This document shows positions 44,725-53,606 of a stretch of 64,000 nt of DNA, piece by piece. The notes below the pieces were generated by a model. It saw only the letters and a program-made list of their open reading frames with translations, had not been told where the DNA came from and made no database searches. The position numbers and the translations under genes are program-made. The stretch is from the NCBI RefSeq assembly GCF_043099315.1, contig NZ_CP170746.1. The stretch is one strand, 5' to 3'. Position 1 is the first letter of the stretch, and every line of letters starts with the position of its first letter. This DNA is from Chlorogloeopsis fritschii (GTDB lineage Bacteria; Cyanobacteriota; Cyanobacteriia; Cyanobacteriales; Nostocaceae).

Positions 44725-45981
44725 TCAAAACGGTGATGCTAACATAACTTTTCTGACTGATTGAGCTATTTTATGCCAGTCAAAGTTAGCAACTGCATAT
44801 TGATAACAGTCTTCTCTTGAAGGTATTGGTACTGTCCTTAACAGCACTTGTTCTAATCTTTCAGCAATAGCTGATGCTTCAGTAGAAGACGTAATTAACT
44901 GGGGTGAAAATGGTTCTAAAATTTCTGGCATACCACCTACAGGAGTACACAATACGGGAGTACCACAGGCGAGGGATTCGACTATTGCCAATCCAAAACC
45001 CTCAAAAGACTGACTAGGCATTACAGTTACATCAGCTGCTTGATAAGCTATTGGTAATTGCTCATCGGGTAAAAACCCTAAAAATTTGACGCGATCGCTC
45101 AATCCTAGTTCTGCTGCTTGTTCTTGGAGCGTTTGTTGCATATGACCGCGACCGGCGATCGCCAGCAAAAAATCAGGTATTCTTGGCTTAATAATTGCGA
45201 GGGCTTCCAGCAACTTGTCAATTCCAACTCGGCACACCAAGCGGCGGGTTGTAAAAATAATCGGACGATCTTGCGGCCAGCCTAATTTAGCACGAGCTTC
45301 TTGTCGTGATAAATTGGTCTGAAACCGATTAATATCGACTCCACCAGGAATAATGTGGATTTTGTCCCAGGGAACTTGATATTTTTGGTGTAATATTTGA
45401 CCAAATGCTTTGCTGAGGACGATAAAGCGATCGCTGCGATCATAAGTGCTTTTTTCGATCAGCCGATGTTTTAGCAAAACAGTGATCTGTTGATGAACAA
45501 CCTCTTGCTTGCTCTCGTATGCCCAAGGCCCGTGAAAATTATAGGTAATTGGTACTCCTTTGGGCAACAAATCTAAAATCGGAAAACTATATAATGCAAA
45601 ATGCAAATTAATTGCATCTGGCTTAGTCACTCTTGTTTTTTTGAAGTTATTGCGAATAGACCACAGCCGTTGCAAAATAGGAGCATCTGGCGAAGCCAGG
45701 TTAGTTAATTTAATCTGCGAATTCGGTTCAGATTCTGGTAAACCAACTCCACATATTTCAATGCGATCTTGATTTGCAGCTAATTTCTGAGTCAGTTCAT
45801 AAACATATCTTTCTAACCCTCCGGGTGTTTTGGGAAACCATCCTGCTCCCACACAAAGAATATATGCAGATACTGAAGTATCGTTTTCTTGGTTACTTTT
45901 CACCTCTTGTTCTCCAATGATCCACTGCTTGCCTTTATATTTGTTTTTACTGATTTTCACCACCTTTTTTGAAAATAGCAA
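44725..45981 (-). CDS. family 4 glycosyltransferase
   Basis: A 418-residue GT-B enzyme. GAGWFPKTPGGLERYVYELT is the N-terminal acceptor loop, IIFTTRRLVCRVGIDKLLEA the donor-domain start, and EGFGLAIVESLACGTPVLCT the E(x7)E donor motif. Synteny with two other transferase genes on the same strand supports a glycan assembly role. Translation could start at the first Met or at about residue 25; the N-terminal 30 residues (Lys-rich) are not typical of the family. Confidence 0.9.
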   Translation of the reverse strand: MLFSKKVVKISKNKYKGKQWIIGEQEVKSNQENDTSVSAYILCVGAGWFPKTPGGLERYVYELTQKLAANQDRIEICGVGLPESEPNSQIKLTNLASPDAPILQRLWSIRNNFKKTRVTKPDAINLHFALYSFPILDLLPKGVPITYNFHGPWAYESKQEVVHQQITVLLKHRLIEKSTYDRSDRFIVLSKAFGQILHQKYQVPWDKIHIIPGGVDINRFQTNLSRQEARAKLGWPQDRPIIFTTRRLVCRVGIDKLLEALAIIKPRIPDFLLAIAGRGHMQQTLQEQAAELGLSDRVKFLGFLPDEQLPIAYQAADVTVMPSQSFEGFGLAIVESLACGTPVLCTPVGGMPEILEPFSPQLITSSTEASAIAERLEQVLLRTVPIPSREDCYQYAVANFDWHKIAQSVRKVMLASPF

Positions 45982-46700
45982 GGCTTGGGTGGTGATTCTA
46001 CTGATATTCTCTGATTGTAGATATTATCAGTAAATAAAACAGTAAAACCACAGATAGATTTTTAGAATAATTTCTATCTAATTTCAGATGATTTTTACTT
46101 TAAGTACTACAGGAATCTATATTTTATCCATAATACAACTATTAATAGTGAATTGAATAGGAATTTTGGATTCAAAATTCAGAATATTTTCTTCATCATG
46201 CTGAATTATAGCCACAGATGACTCTATTATCTCTTGGCAAAAGTAAAAACCAGAAAAACATCAATTTTGTTTGTTTTAATGGTGAATTATGTATAAATTA
46301 AAATCGCCATATTTATTTCATACATATTTTAAGATGTAATTATGAAGAGAATGTGATCGTCAAATTATTTATATAAAAATACTGAGAAAATATGAGCTTT
46401 CAGAATTATTTTTCTGAGTTAAATAAATTTACAATAAAAAAATAATGTATTTTTTATAAAGTTTGTGTAAACTAACGCCTTTAATCTACAATGTCCGATA
46501 TTTTGTATAAGAATATGATTGACAATGTTAATTATCAATATTGTTAGTAATAAGAAGAATGTAATTTTAGTATATATTTTTTGAGTATAATTAGCCACTG
46601 TTAATAAATAAATAAAAATCAATAGACGTTATTGAAAAGTTCTTAGATGTTAGGTGTTATGGATTTTTATTTGAAGGTAAGGTTTTGTAATTAACTAGAT
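45982..46700. other. AT-rich intergenic region, no gene seen
   Basis: About 720 bases of very AT-rich DNA upstream of two divergent genes. I see no supported gene, palindrome or RNA-like structure; the promoter of the propeller protein gene is expected here. Confidence 0.6.
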
Positions 46701-49115
46701 ATGAACAACAAATTGCTACGTTATCTCAGCAAACTCAGCCGAAAGCAACTTAGTAGAATGCAATTACTCTATCGACAAATCAAGAATTTGTTTTGGGGTA
46801 GGAATTTCCGATCTGATCAATATTTCAAGTTTTTACTTAGTCTGATTCTTGGAATCACAACTGCAATTGTAGTTGCAATGTACGTGAGTGCGGACGTTAC
46901 ACCTAAAAATGTGACTGCAAAAGCTACGCCGGAAAGTGTGACTGCAAAAGTAACACCTGACAATGCGATCGCACAAGCTACTCCTGCAAACGTAACTGCG
47001 GCAGTTACGCCGGAAAATTTGACTCCAGAAGTTATACCTGAAAATGTGACTGCCGAAGCTACTCCTGAAAGTTTAACTACGCAGGTTGCAGCGGCTGCTA
47101 AACCTTACACAACTTCTTGGATTGGTAATTCTTTTGGCGGTGGGAAAAAGTGGGTACAAATTAACGTACACGATATATATGTTACTCCTGACGGTACAGT
47201 CTATACCAATACGCCGTGGGATGAAGCGGGGCGAGAAGTTGGAATTTATAAAAATGGCGATGTGATTGGCAAAGCCGAGCAAACCCATGGATGGGGAAGA
47301 TTCGGGGGAGTTGCGATCGCTGTAGATACAAAATATATGTATGTTGCAATGCACCAGTATCCTGGGGGTAAAGCAGAAGAAGATTATCCTCGCGAAGGAA
47401 CTGAATGGCATTGTATCCGCCGCTATGACTTATCGGGAGAGCCTGCACCTTTTCCTGGTGGGCGTGGCTGGGATAAAAGTATGTTAATCGTCAGCACTGC
47501 CAAGAAAGGTGAAGTGACTGGGTTGGCAATTGCAAACGAACTTTTGTACGCCAGTGACAAATTAGCCAATCGAGTCCGTGTTTACAATAAGGCTACGATG
47601 AAGGAAATACGTAACTTTGCAGTTCCTAATCCAGGCAAGATAACGATTGATAAAAAAGGAAATTTGTGGATTCTTCAGCACAAACTTCAACATAAAAATG
47701 ACAAAACCCCTATCAAACTTTTGCATTATTCTCCAACAGGGAAGCAGTTGCCTGTAGGAATTGCAGATATCGTTGAACCATCAGCGATCGCAATTGATAA
47801 CCAAGGTAGGCTATTAGTAGCAGACAATGGGCCGCGTCAGCAAATCCTAATTTATGACATTACAAATAAGCCAAAACAGGTTGGCACTTTTGGTATTAAA
47901 GGTGGTATTTATGCAGGTAATCGTGGTGAAATTGGCGACTTGAAACTTTACGGTGTTAGCGGCGTCGGTACAGACGCAGCAGGAAATATTTATATTAGTA
48001 ATGTTGCCTTTGGTTACAATGGTTCAGGTACGGATTTGCGGGCATTTACTCCATCAGGAAAATTAAAGTGGCAGTTGCTTGGTTTGAAATTTGTAGATAG
48101 TGCTGATGCCGATCCTGGTACTGATGCGGTAGATGTATATACCAAAGAAGAACATTTCACTATGGACTACCGTAAAGGTAGCGGGAAGGAATGGAACTAT
48201 AAAGGATACACGTTAGATAAATTCCGCTATCCTAACGATCCACGACTACACATGACGCCTTCAGCTGCTTTTGTTCGTCGCATTCAAGGAAAACGTTTCC
48301 TGTATATGTCTGCGGATATGATGGCAGAACGGTTGTTAGTCTATCGTTTTGATGGAGAGACAGCTGTTCCATGCGGCATTTTTTCTAAAACTCATAGTAA
48401 TTGGCCGACTAATCAGTCAATTAAAGGTAGTTGGTTATGGCGAGATGTGAACGGTGATGGTTCGATGCAGGCTAATGAATATCAAAGCCTGGGTGAAGAT
48501 GACATTTCTGTTTGGGGTTGGGAAATTGATAGCAAAGGGGATGTTTGGCAAGCAGCAGAAGCTGGCTACATCAAACATTTTCGTTCGCAAGGATTAGATG
48601 CTCATGGCTGCCCTGCTTACAGCCGTACTGCTGTAGAAAAGATTCCCATGCCAGCACCTTTTAAAACCCCAACTAGAATCGAGTATATTCCCGAACAAGA
48701 TGTGATGTATTTGTCAGGATATACAAGCGATCGCCCCAACATAGATGGTGATTGGGGATTAGCAGGTACAGAAATAGTCCGCTACGACAACTGGAGCAAA
48801 AAGAGAAATGTGCGCTGGCGAATACCTTTACCTTATGAACCCCATCGCGATCCAAAATTGCACATGAAAGCGATTGATGTGGCTGGGGACAGAGTTTTTG
48901 CCGTTAGTAGTAAAACCGCAGAAGTTTTTGTTTACGATGCGAAAACAGGAGCGCCAGTAATACAATTAAAACCCGGCCCGGAAGTTTTTGGCGAAAGTGG
49001 CTGGATTGATATACCTTACGGTATCCGCGCTTTTCGTCGCTCAAACGGTGAGTACTTAGTTTTTGTGGAAGAAAATTCCAAAGCGAAGATACTAATGTAT
49101 CGGATACCGGCATAG
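46701..49115 (+). CDS. membrane-anchored NHL/beta-propeller protein with TPE-N-VT repeat linker
   Basis: An 804-residue protein. An N-terminal basic stretch is followed by one membrane helix (FLLSLILGITTAIVVAMYVS, about residues 45-64). Then come eight imperfect copies of a nine-residue unit like VTPENVTAE (about residues 67-125), a flexible stalk. The rest is propeller-like: VTGLAIANELLYASDKLANR, KITIDKKGNLWILQ and AIAIDNQGRLLVADNG are NHL/SMP-30 blades. The propeller would be outside the cytoplasmic membrane. It could bind or cleave glycans or proteins; no catalytic residues are proposed. Three glycosyltransferase genes lie upstream. Confidence 0.82.
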   Translation: MNNKLLRYLSKLSRKQLSRMQLLYRQIKNLFWGRNFRSDQYFKFLLSLILGITTAIVVAMYVSADVTPKNVTAKATPESVTAKVTPDNAIAQATPANVTAAVTPENLTPEVIPENVTAEATPESLTTQVAAAAKPYTTSWIGNSFGGGKKWVQINVHDIYVTPDGTVYTNTPWDEAGREVGIYKNGDVIGKAEQTHGWGRFGGVAIAVDTKYMYVAMHQYPGGKAEEDYPREGTEWHCIRRYDLSGEPAPFPGGRGWDKSMLIVSTAKKGEVTGLAIANELLYASDKLANRVRVYNKATMKEIRNFAVPNPGKITIDKKGNLWILQHKLQHKNDKTPIKLLHYSPTGKQLPVGIADIVEPSAIAIDNQGRLLVADNGPRQQILIYDITNKPKQVGTFGIKGGIYAGNRGEIGDLKLYGVSGVGTDAAGNIYISNVAFGYNGSGTDLRAFTPSGKLKWQLLGLKFVDSADADPGTDAVDVYTKEEHFTMDYRKGSGKEWNYKGYTLDKFRYPNDPRLHMTPSAAFVRRIQGKRFLYMSADMMAERLLVYRFDGETAVPCGIFSKTHSNWPTNQSIKGSWLWRDVNGDGSMQANEYQSLGEDDISVWGWEIDSKGDVWQAAEAGYIKHFRSQGLDAHGCPAYSRTAVEKIPMPAPFKTPTRIEYIPEQDVMYLSGYTSDRPNIDGDWGLAGTEIVRYDNWSKKRNVRWRIPLPYEPHRDPKLHMKAIDVAGDRVFAVSSKTAEVFVYDAKTGAPVIQLKPGPEVFGESGWIDIPYGIRAFRRSNGEYLVFVEENSKAKILMYRIPA

Positions 49116-49230
49116 GGGATAGGGGACAGGGAACAGGGAACAGGTGATAGGGAACAGGGAACAGGAAATAGGGAACAGGGGATAGATAAGTAAAATATTC
49201 CTGTAACCTGTAACCTATAACCTATAACCT
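49116..49230. repeat. short tandem repeats (GGGAACAG-type and RTAACCT heptamers)
   Basis: From 49116 to 49187 imperfect copies of AGGGAACAGG/GATAGGG alternate; from 49203 to 49230 four perfect heptamers RTAACCT follow (GTAACCT twice, ATAACCT twice). They fill the gap between the propeller gene and ygfZ. Confidence 0.75.
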
Positions 49231-49237
49231 CATCGCC

Positions 49238-50221
49238 ATGTCCACATCTGCCACTAACAGTCAAGACACAGCGGCTATCCAAGCAGCACAAGAAGGAGTT
49301 GCTATATGCGATCGCTCTCATTGGGGGCGCATTAAAGTTGCTGATGACGATCGCCTCCGCTTTTTGCACAATCAAAGCACTAATGATTTTCAAACACTAA
49401 AACCAAATCAAGGTTGCGATACAGTTTTCGTGACATCCACCGCCCGTACAATTGACTTGGTAACAGCCTATGTGATGGAAGATGCTGTTCTGCTGTTGGT
49501 TTCGCCAAATCGGCGTGAGTTTTTGATGCAATGGCTAGATCGTTACATTTTCTTTGCTGACAAAGTACAGCTAACCGATGTTACTGATGAAACAGCTACC
49601 TTTAGCTTACTAGGGCCGAAAAGTGATGCAATTGTAGAAAAGCTTGGTGCTGGAACTATTATCGGTCAAGTTTATGGAAATCACTTAAGTTTTGATGGGA
49701 TACGTGTAGCTGTTGGTAGTGGCTTGGCTTCTTTTGGGTATACTTTGATTTTGCCAGTTGCTTTGAAAGAAACAGTTTGGAACAAAATTGTAGAGTTGGG
49801 TGCAGTACCAATGAGCGATCGCGCTTGGGAAGAATTGCGAATTACTCAAGGACGCCCTGCACCAGAACACGAACTAACAGATGATTATAATCCGTTGGAA
49901 GCAGGTTTATGGCAGACAATTTCGTTTAACAAAGGTTGCTACATCGGACAAGAAACTATCGCTCGTTTAAATACTTATAAAGGTGTAAAACAGCACCTCT
50001 GGGGTATAAACTTAAATGCTGGTGTTGAACCAGGAACAACAATTACAGCCGGGGATGAAAAAGTAGGCAAGCTGACTAGCATTACGGAAACTGCGGAAGG
50101 CTATCGTGGTTTAGGATATATTCGCAGCAAAGCAGGTGGAGCGGGCTTGCAAGTGCAAGTTGGAGAAGTTGCGGGTGAAATAGTAGAAATTCCCTTTGTT
50201 TCTCATGAGTACCCAGAATAA
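49238..50221 (+). CDS. ygfZ: YgfZ/GcvT-like folate-binding protein
   Basis: A 327-residue protein of the tetrahydrofolate-binding YgfZ/IBA57 family. The hallmark KGCYIGQE motif is at about residue 228-235, with the N-terminal GcvT-like folate fold (GRIKVADDDRLRFLHNQSTN). These proteins help repair or assemble Fe-S clusters in enzymes such as MiaB. The GcvT aminomethyl function is not implied. It starts at ATG 49238 directly after the heptamer repeats. A short low-complexity T/C-rich stretch follows the stop codon. Confidence 0.88.
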   Translation: MSTSATNSQDTAAIQAAQEGVAICDRSHWGRIKVADDDRLRFLHNQSTNDFQTLKPNQGCDTVFVTSTARTIDLVTAYVMEDAVLLLVSPNRREFLMQWLDRYIFFADKVQLTDVTDETATFSLLGPKSDAIVEKLGAGTIIGQVYGNHLSFDGIRVAVGSGLASFGYTLILPVALKETVWNKIVELGAVPMSDRAWEELRITQGRPAPEHELTDDYNPLEAGLWQTISFNKGCYIGQETIARLNTYKGVKQHLWGINLNAGVEPGTTITAGDEKVGKLTSITETAEGYRGLGYIRSKAGGAGLQVQVGEVAGEIVEIPFVSHEYPE

Positions 50222-50376
50222 TGGGGATTGGGAAGAGGACAAGGTGACACCCAGAAGGAGTGAGGGTATGAAAGAGGGAAGGTACGAGGGTATTTACTCT
50301 TATTCTCTCGCTCCCACGCTCCCTCATTCTCCCCCTCTCCCACTCTCCCCCTCCCCCCTCCTCTTCCTAGTCCCTC

Positions 50377-51132
50377 TTAAAATGGAATAAAAATAGCTTC
50401 TTCTTTATCCCATCCCACACCCTGACAAAAGTCATCTATCCAAGCAGTAAAATTAAAAAGTTTCTTAATCGAAAATGAGTTAACATGATCCTGAAATTCT
50501 TTTAGTGGCATTTTCACAAGTTTGTCTTTACTTTCCACCTCGTTAGCAATAATTGCAGGTAAAGATTCAAATTCGCTTTCTACCTCGTTAGCAGCAACGA
50601 CTGAAGGCAAAGGTATGCAGTTACTTTCCTCAAAGTAGCTGGCAAGTACCATCGATGATACAGCTTCAGCATGACTTTCATTCCTGCTAATTAACGTCAG
50701 TAATGGAGCAGGTTTGTTGTTGTCAGCTTTTGCGATCGCTGTTAATGAAGGCAAAGGATATAGCTTGCGATCGCCTAAATTTCTATGGTTATACTTTTCA
50801 CGAAGTATACTCATCACAGCAGAGTCATCAGCATCTTGATGTTCATCTGCATTATTTTCCTTGATTAAGTGCAAATGCTCTTCCGGATTAAAATTGAGAT
50901 TTAAAGCTGCAACTATGCGATCGGGATTCCTATTTAATTCCAACAAAAAAGGCAGAACTTCATCCAACTGTGGCTCCAAAACTGACAAAGTCGCCAAAAT
51001 AAAATCAGAGGAAGGACGACGCTGACCATTATAAGTGCCCCAGATACGCATTTTTGTTAACCAGGGACGATTTTTACAATAATACTTTACCCATTGTAGT
51101 TTTAAAGATTCACGTAGCTGCTCAATATTCAT
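50377..51132 (-). CDS. DUF5331-like protein
   Basis: A 251-residue soluble protein. MNIEQLRESLKLQWVKYYCK and RPSSDFILATLSVLEPQLDE are typical of a cyanobacterial family (I believe DUF5331); the central and C-terminal parts are variable and acidic. I chose ATG 51132 (MNIEQLRE) rather than the codon eight residues upstream because the family begins at MNI. Its 3' end has a helix (LFNFTAWIDDFCQGVGWDKE). Function unknown. Confidence 0.78.
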   Translation of the reverse strand: MNIEQLRESLKLQWVKYYCKNRPWLTKMRIWGTYNGQRRPSSDFILATLSVLEPQLDEVLPFLLELNRNPDRIVAALNLNFNPEEHLHLIKENNADEHQDADDSAVMSILREKYNHRNLGDRKLYPLPSLTAIAKADNNKPAPLLTLISRNESHAEAVSSMVLASYFEESNCIPLPSVVAANEVESEFESLPAIIANEVESKDKLVKMPLKEFQDHVNSFSIKKLFNFTAWIDDFCQGVGWDKEEAIFIPF

Positions 51133-51187
51133 GAGATATCTCGATTCAGTCAACAAAAGTGCAGACTTCTATCAGCTATTAATAACC

Positions 51188-51514
51188 TTATCCCTGGGAA
51201 TGAAACCGATAATAAAGCATCTTTGTCACTTTTTGATTGCCTAACAAATGCTGTTCGACTACCAAAGGCACTTCATCTGGACGGACGCCACTATACCAGA
51301 TCATATCTGGCAACACCAGCACCATAGGCCCATTACCACATTGTCCTAAACAACCGCTACCCATTACCGTTACCTCAGGGATGGACATAGCCTCAAAAGC
51401 TGCTAATACTTTAGCAGCACCTTGTTTGCGGCAGGTGCGATTTTGGCAGATACGTACACATCGATTAGAAACAGGAGGTGTTGCAGGAGAGTTTGATGGT
51501 TGAGTGCTAGTCAT
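51188..51514 (-). CDS. thioredoxin-like [2Fe-2S] ferredoxin-domain protein
   Basis: A 108-residue protein. Cluster-binding Cys are in RICQNRTC (C23, C28) and in GSGCLGQCGNGP (C55, C59), the pattern of thioredoxin-like 2Fe-2S ferredoxins. The N-terminal 18 residues are Ser/Pro-rich and disordered. Possible roles are electron transfer or metabolic sensing. It is upstream of the DUF5331 gene on the same strand. Reaction partner unknown. Confidence 0.85.
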   Translation of the reverse strand: MTSTQPSNSPATPPVSNRCVRICQNRTCRKQGAAKVLAAFEAMSIPEVTVMGSGCLGQCGNGPMVLVLPDMIWYSGVRPDEVPLVVEQHLLGNQKVTKMLYYRFHSQG

Positions 51515-51625
51515 TTGTCAAGAAGCAAGAGTAGATGTCAATACTAGAGACGCGATTAATCGCGTCTGTACAAAAGTCAAAAGTCCAGAGTTCCTTGCTA
51601 TTGACCAATAACTAATGACTAATGA

Positions 51626-52600
51626 CTATTCTGTTAATAACCCTTTTGATTGTAACCATTCACGGTTAAAGATGCGTGACTGGTAACGGGAACCGCTATC
51701 ACACAAGATGGTAACAATAGTGTGTCCTGGCCCCATCTGCTTGGCAAGGGCAACAGCGGCAGCAACATTGATACCAGTAGAACCACCCATAAATAAGCCA
51801 TCTTTCTGCAACAGTTGATAAACTACCCGTATCGCGTCCTTATCATCAATTTGAATAGCATCATCTGCTGGAGCGCCTTCCATATTTGCAGTGATCCGGC
51901 TATTCCCGATGCCTTCAGTAATTGAATTGCCTTCTATTTTAATTTCGCCAGTTTTGATATAGCTGTAAATACCGCTACCCATTGGATCGGCAACCACGCA
52001 TTTGATTTCTGGATTTTTTTCTTTCAAGAACATGGACACACCCGCATATGTGCCGCCAGTTCCGGTGGATGCAACCCAAGCATCTACTGTACCATCTGTT
52101 TGTTTCCAAATTTCGGGGCCTGTAGTTTCGTAGTGGGCGTGACGGTTGGCTAAATTATCAAACTGATTTGCCCAGATGGCGTTTTCCATCTCAGCGGCAA
52201 TTCTGCCAGATAGCTTAACGTAGTTGTTAGGATCTTTGTAAGGCACAGCAGGAACCGGACGAACTTCTGCACCTAATGCCCTTAAAGCATCCATCTTTTC
52301 TTGCGACTGGGTATTAGGAATGATAATCAAGCATTTATAGCCTTTGGCATTGCAGATATGAGCTAGTCCAATGCCAGTATTTCCCGCAGTTCCTTCTACT
52401 ACTGTACCACCGGGTTTGATTAAGCCTTTTTTTTCCGCATCTTCAATGATATAAAGTGCAGCACGGTCTTTCACAGAACCTCCAGGATTGAGAAATTCTG
52501 CCTTAGCGAGAATTTCGCAACCAGTCTCCTCACTGAAGCTATTTAAGCGAATCAGGGGTGTGTTGCCAACGGTGCCTACAAAGCCGTTCTTAATATCCAT
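51626..52600 (-). CDS. cysK: cysteine synthase A (O-acetylserine sulfhydrylase)
   Basis: A 324-residue fold type II PLP enzyme making cysteine from O-acetylserine and sulfide. PLP Lys44 is in GGSVKDRAALY, the substrate loop is EGTAGNTGIGLA, and the phosphate loop STGTGGTYAG is intact. Start and length are normal. The neighbouring 2Fe-2S protein gene suggests a sulfur or Fe-S theme, but its location is not operon-like (111 bases apart). Confidence 0.95.
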   Translation of the reverse strand: MDIKNGFVGTVGNTPLIRLNSFSEETGCEILAKAEFLNPGGSVKDRAALYIIEDAEKKGLIKPGGTVVEGTAGNTGIGLAHICNAKGYKCLIIIPNTQSQEKMDALRALGAEVRPVPAVPYKDPNNYVKLSGRIAAEMENAIWANQFDNLANRHAHYETTGPEIWKQTDGTVDAWVASTGTGGTYAGVSMFLKEKNPEIKCVVADPMGSGIYSYIKTGEIKIEGNSITEGIGNSRITANMEGAPADDAIQIDDKDAIRVVYQLLQKDGLFMGGSTGINVAAAVALAKQMGPGHTIVTILCDSGSRYQSRIFNREWLQSKGLLTE

Positions 52601-53263
52601 TTTGAATTAACCTATGTTTTACTATAAAAATTCTTACCTATAGTGGCACTGGGATTGAATGAAGCTTGAGATTATTGCCTAGCGATCGCAGTTCCATTTA
52701 AAAATCATGACAAATAGGGCAAACCTTTGCTGCTGTTGTAATGAGAGAGCATTCTACCTTTCAAGTTTAATATATCTGATCGCCCTATTCCCTGTTCCCT
52801 TGCCTCTACCCGTAACTTTAATTTTGCCTAACCATTTATACCAATTATGGATACTTCGATAAGCTCAGTACAAGTTTTGGATTTTAAATTTTGGATGAAA
52901 ACCATTGATTAATAGGCTACTTTAGAATCTTGAAACAAAACTCCCACATATAAATTTAGTATTATTAGTGGTTACAGTCTACTTAAGTGGACTTGGGCTA
53001 TAAGCCAAGAAATTAATTTCTTGGCGGGCTAGGGTACTAATTGAGAATAGCAAGCCAGTACGAGCTTGAGTGTGCTGCCCTTTGAGCGCCTCTAAAAATC
53101 TAGTTCAACCCAGGGAATATACTTAAATTTATTGTTTCAAATTAATATTATGTAGATACGATAATTGCACTGATGGCAGTATAAGTATCTGTAATTTAAT
53201 TTACATATAAGGCACTACTTAGTGCTGATATTCTTTCATTTGTCTTGGATGGGATGAACTAGG
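52601..53263. other. intergenic region with a perfect 22-bp palindrome
   Basis: About 660 bases without a supported gene. The sequence at 53004-53025 (GCCAAGAAATT then its exact inverse) is a perfect palindrome in a motif AAGTGGACTTGGGCTATAAG that looks like a Nostocales dispersed repeat. Otherwise AT-rich promoter DNA. Confidence 0.6.
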
Positions 53264-53581
53264 GTGGAATCTGAAGAAGATAAATACAAACACCTCCAAC
53301 GTATAGAGCATCAACTGCGACAAAAAGAGACAGAACAGCGACTTCAGGAATTGGAAGCGGAAATTCATGCTAAAGATATAAATGTCTATAAACCTATTAA
53401 AGATAAACCTGAAGCTTCAGGAAAACTTAGACAGACGCAAGTAATTCTGGGACTTAAATTATTTGCGTTTGCAATTGTAACAATAGCAGCGGTGAAAATA
53501 GCGTCAGTTTTGGCAGGAGTAATCATCGTAGGCACGATTGGTTTTGTTGCCTATAAACTCTTTTTTACCGAGAAAAAATAA
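53264..53581 (+). CDS. small coiled-coil membrane protein upstream of the dynamin gene
   Basis: A 105-residue protein starting at GTG. The first 55 residues are a charged coiled-coil helix (MESEEDKYKHLQRIEHQLRQ), then come two membrane helices (FAFAIVTIAAVKIASVLAGV and IIVGTIGFVAYKLF). It ends 25 bases before the dynamin-like ATG and is read in the same direction, so it probably belongs to the same transcript. It may be a membrane partner of the dynamin. I recognise no named family. Confidence 0.78.
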   Translation: MESEEDKYKHLQRIEHQLRQKETEQRLQELEAEIHAKDINVYKPIKDKPEASGKLRQTQVILGLKLFAFAIVTIAAVKIASVLAGVIIVGTIGFVAYKLFFTEKK

Positions 53582-53606
53582 TAATTTTTCAAAAAAAGTA
53601 ATTAAC

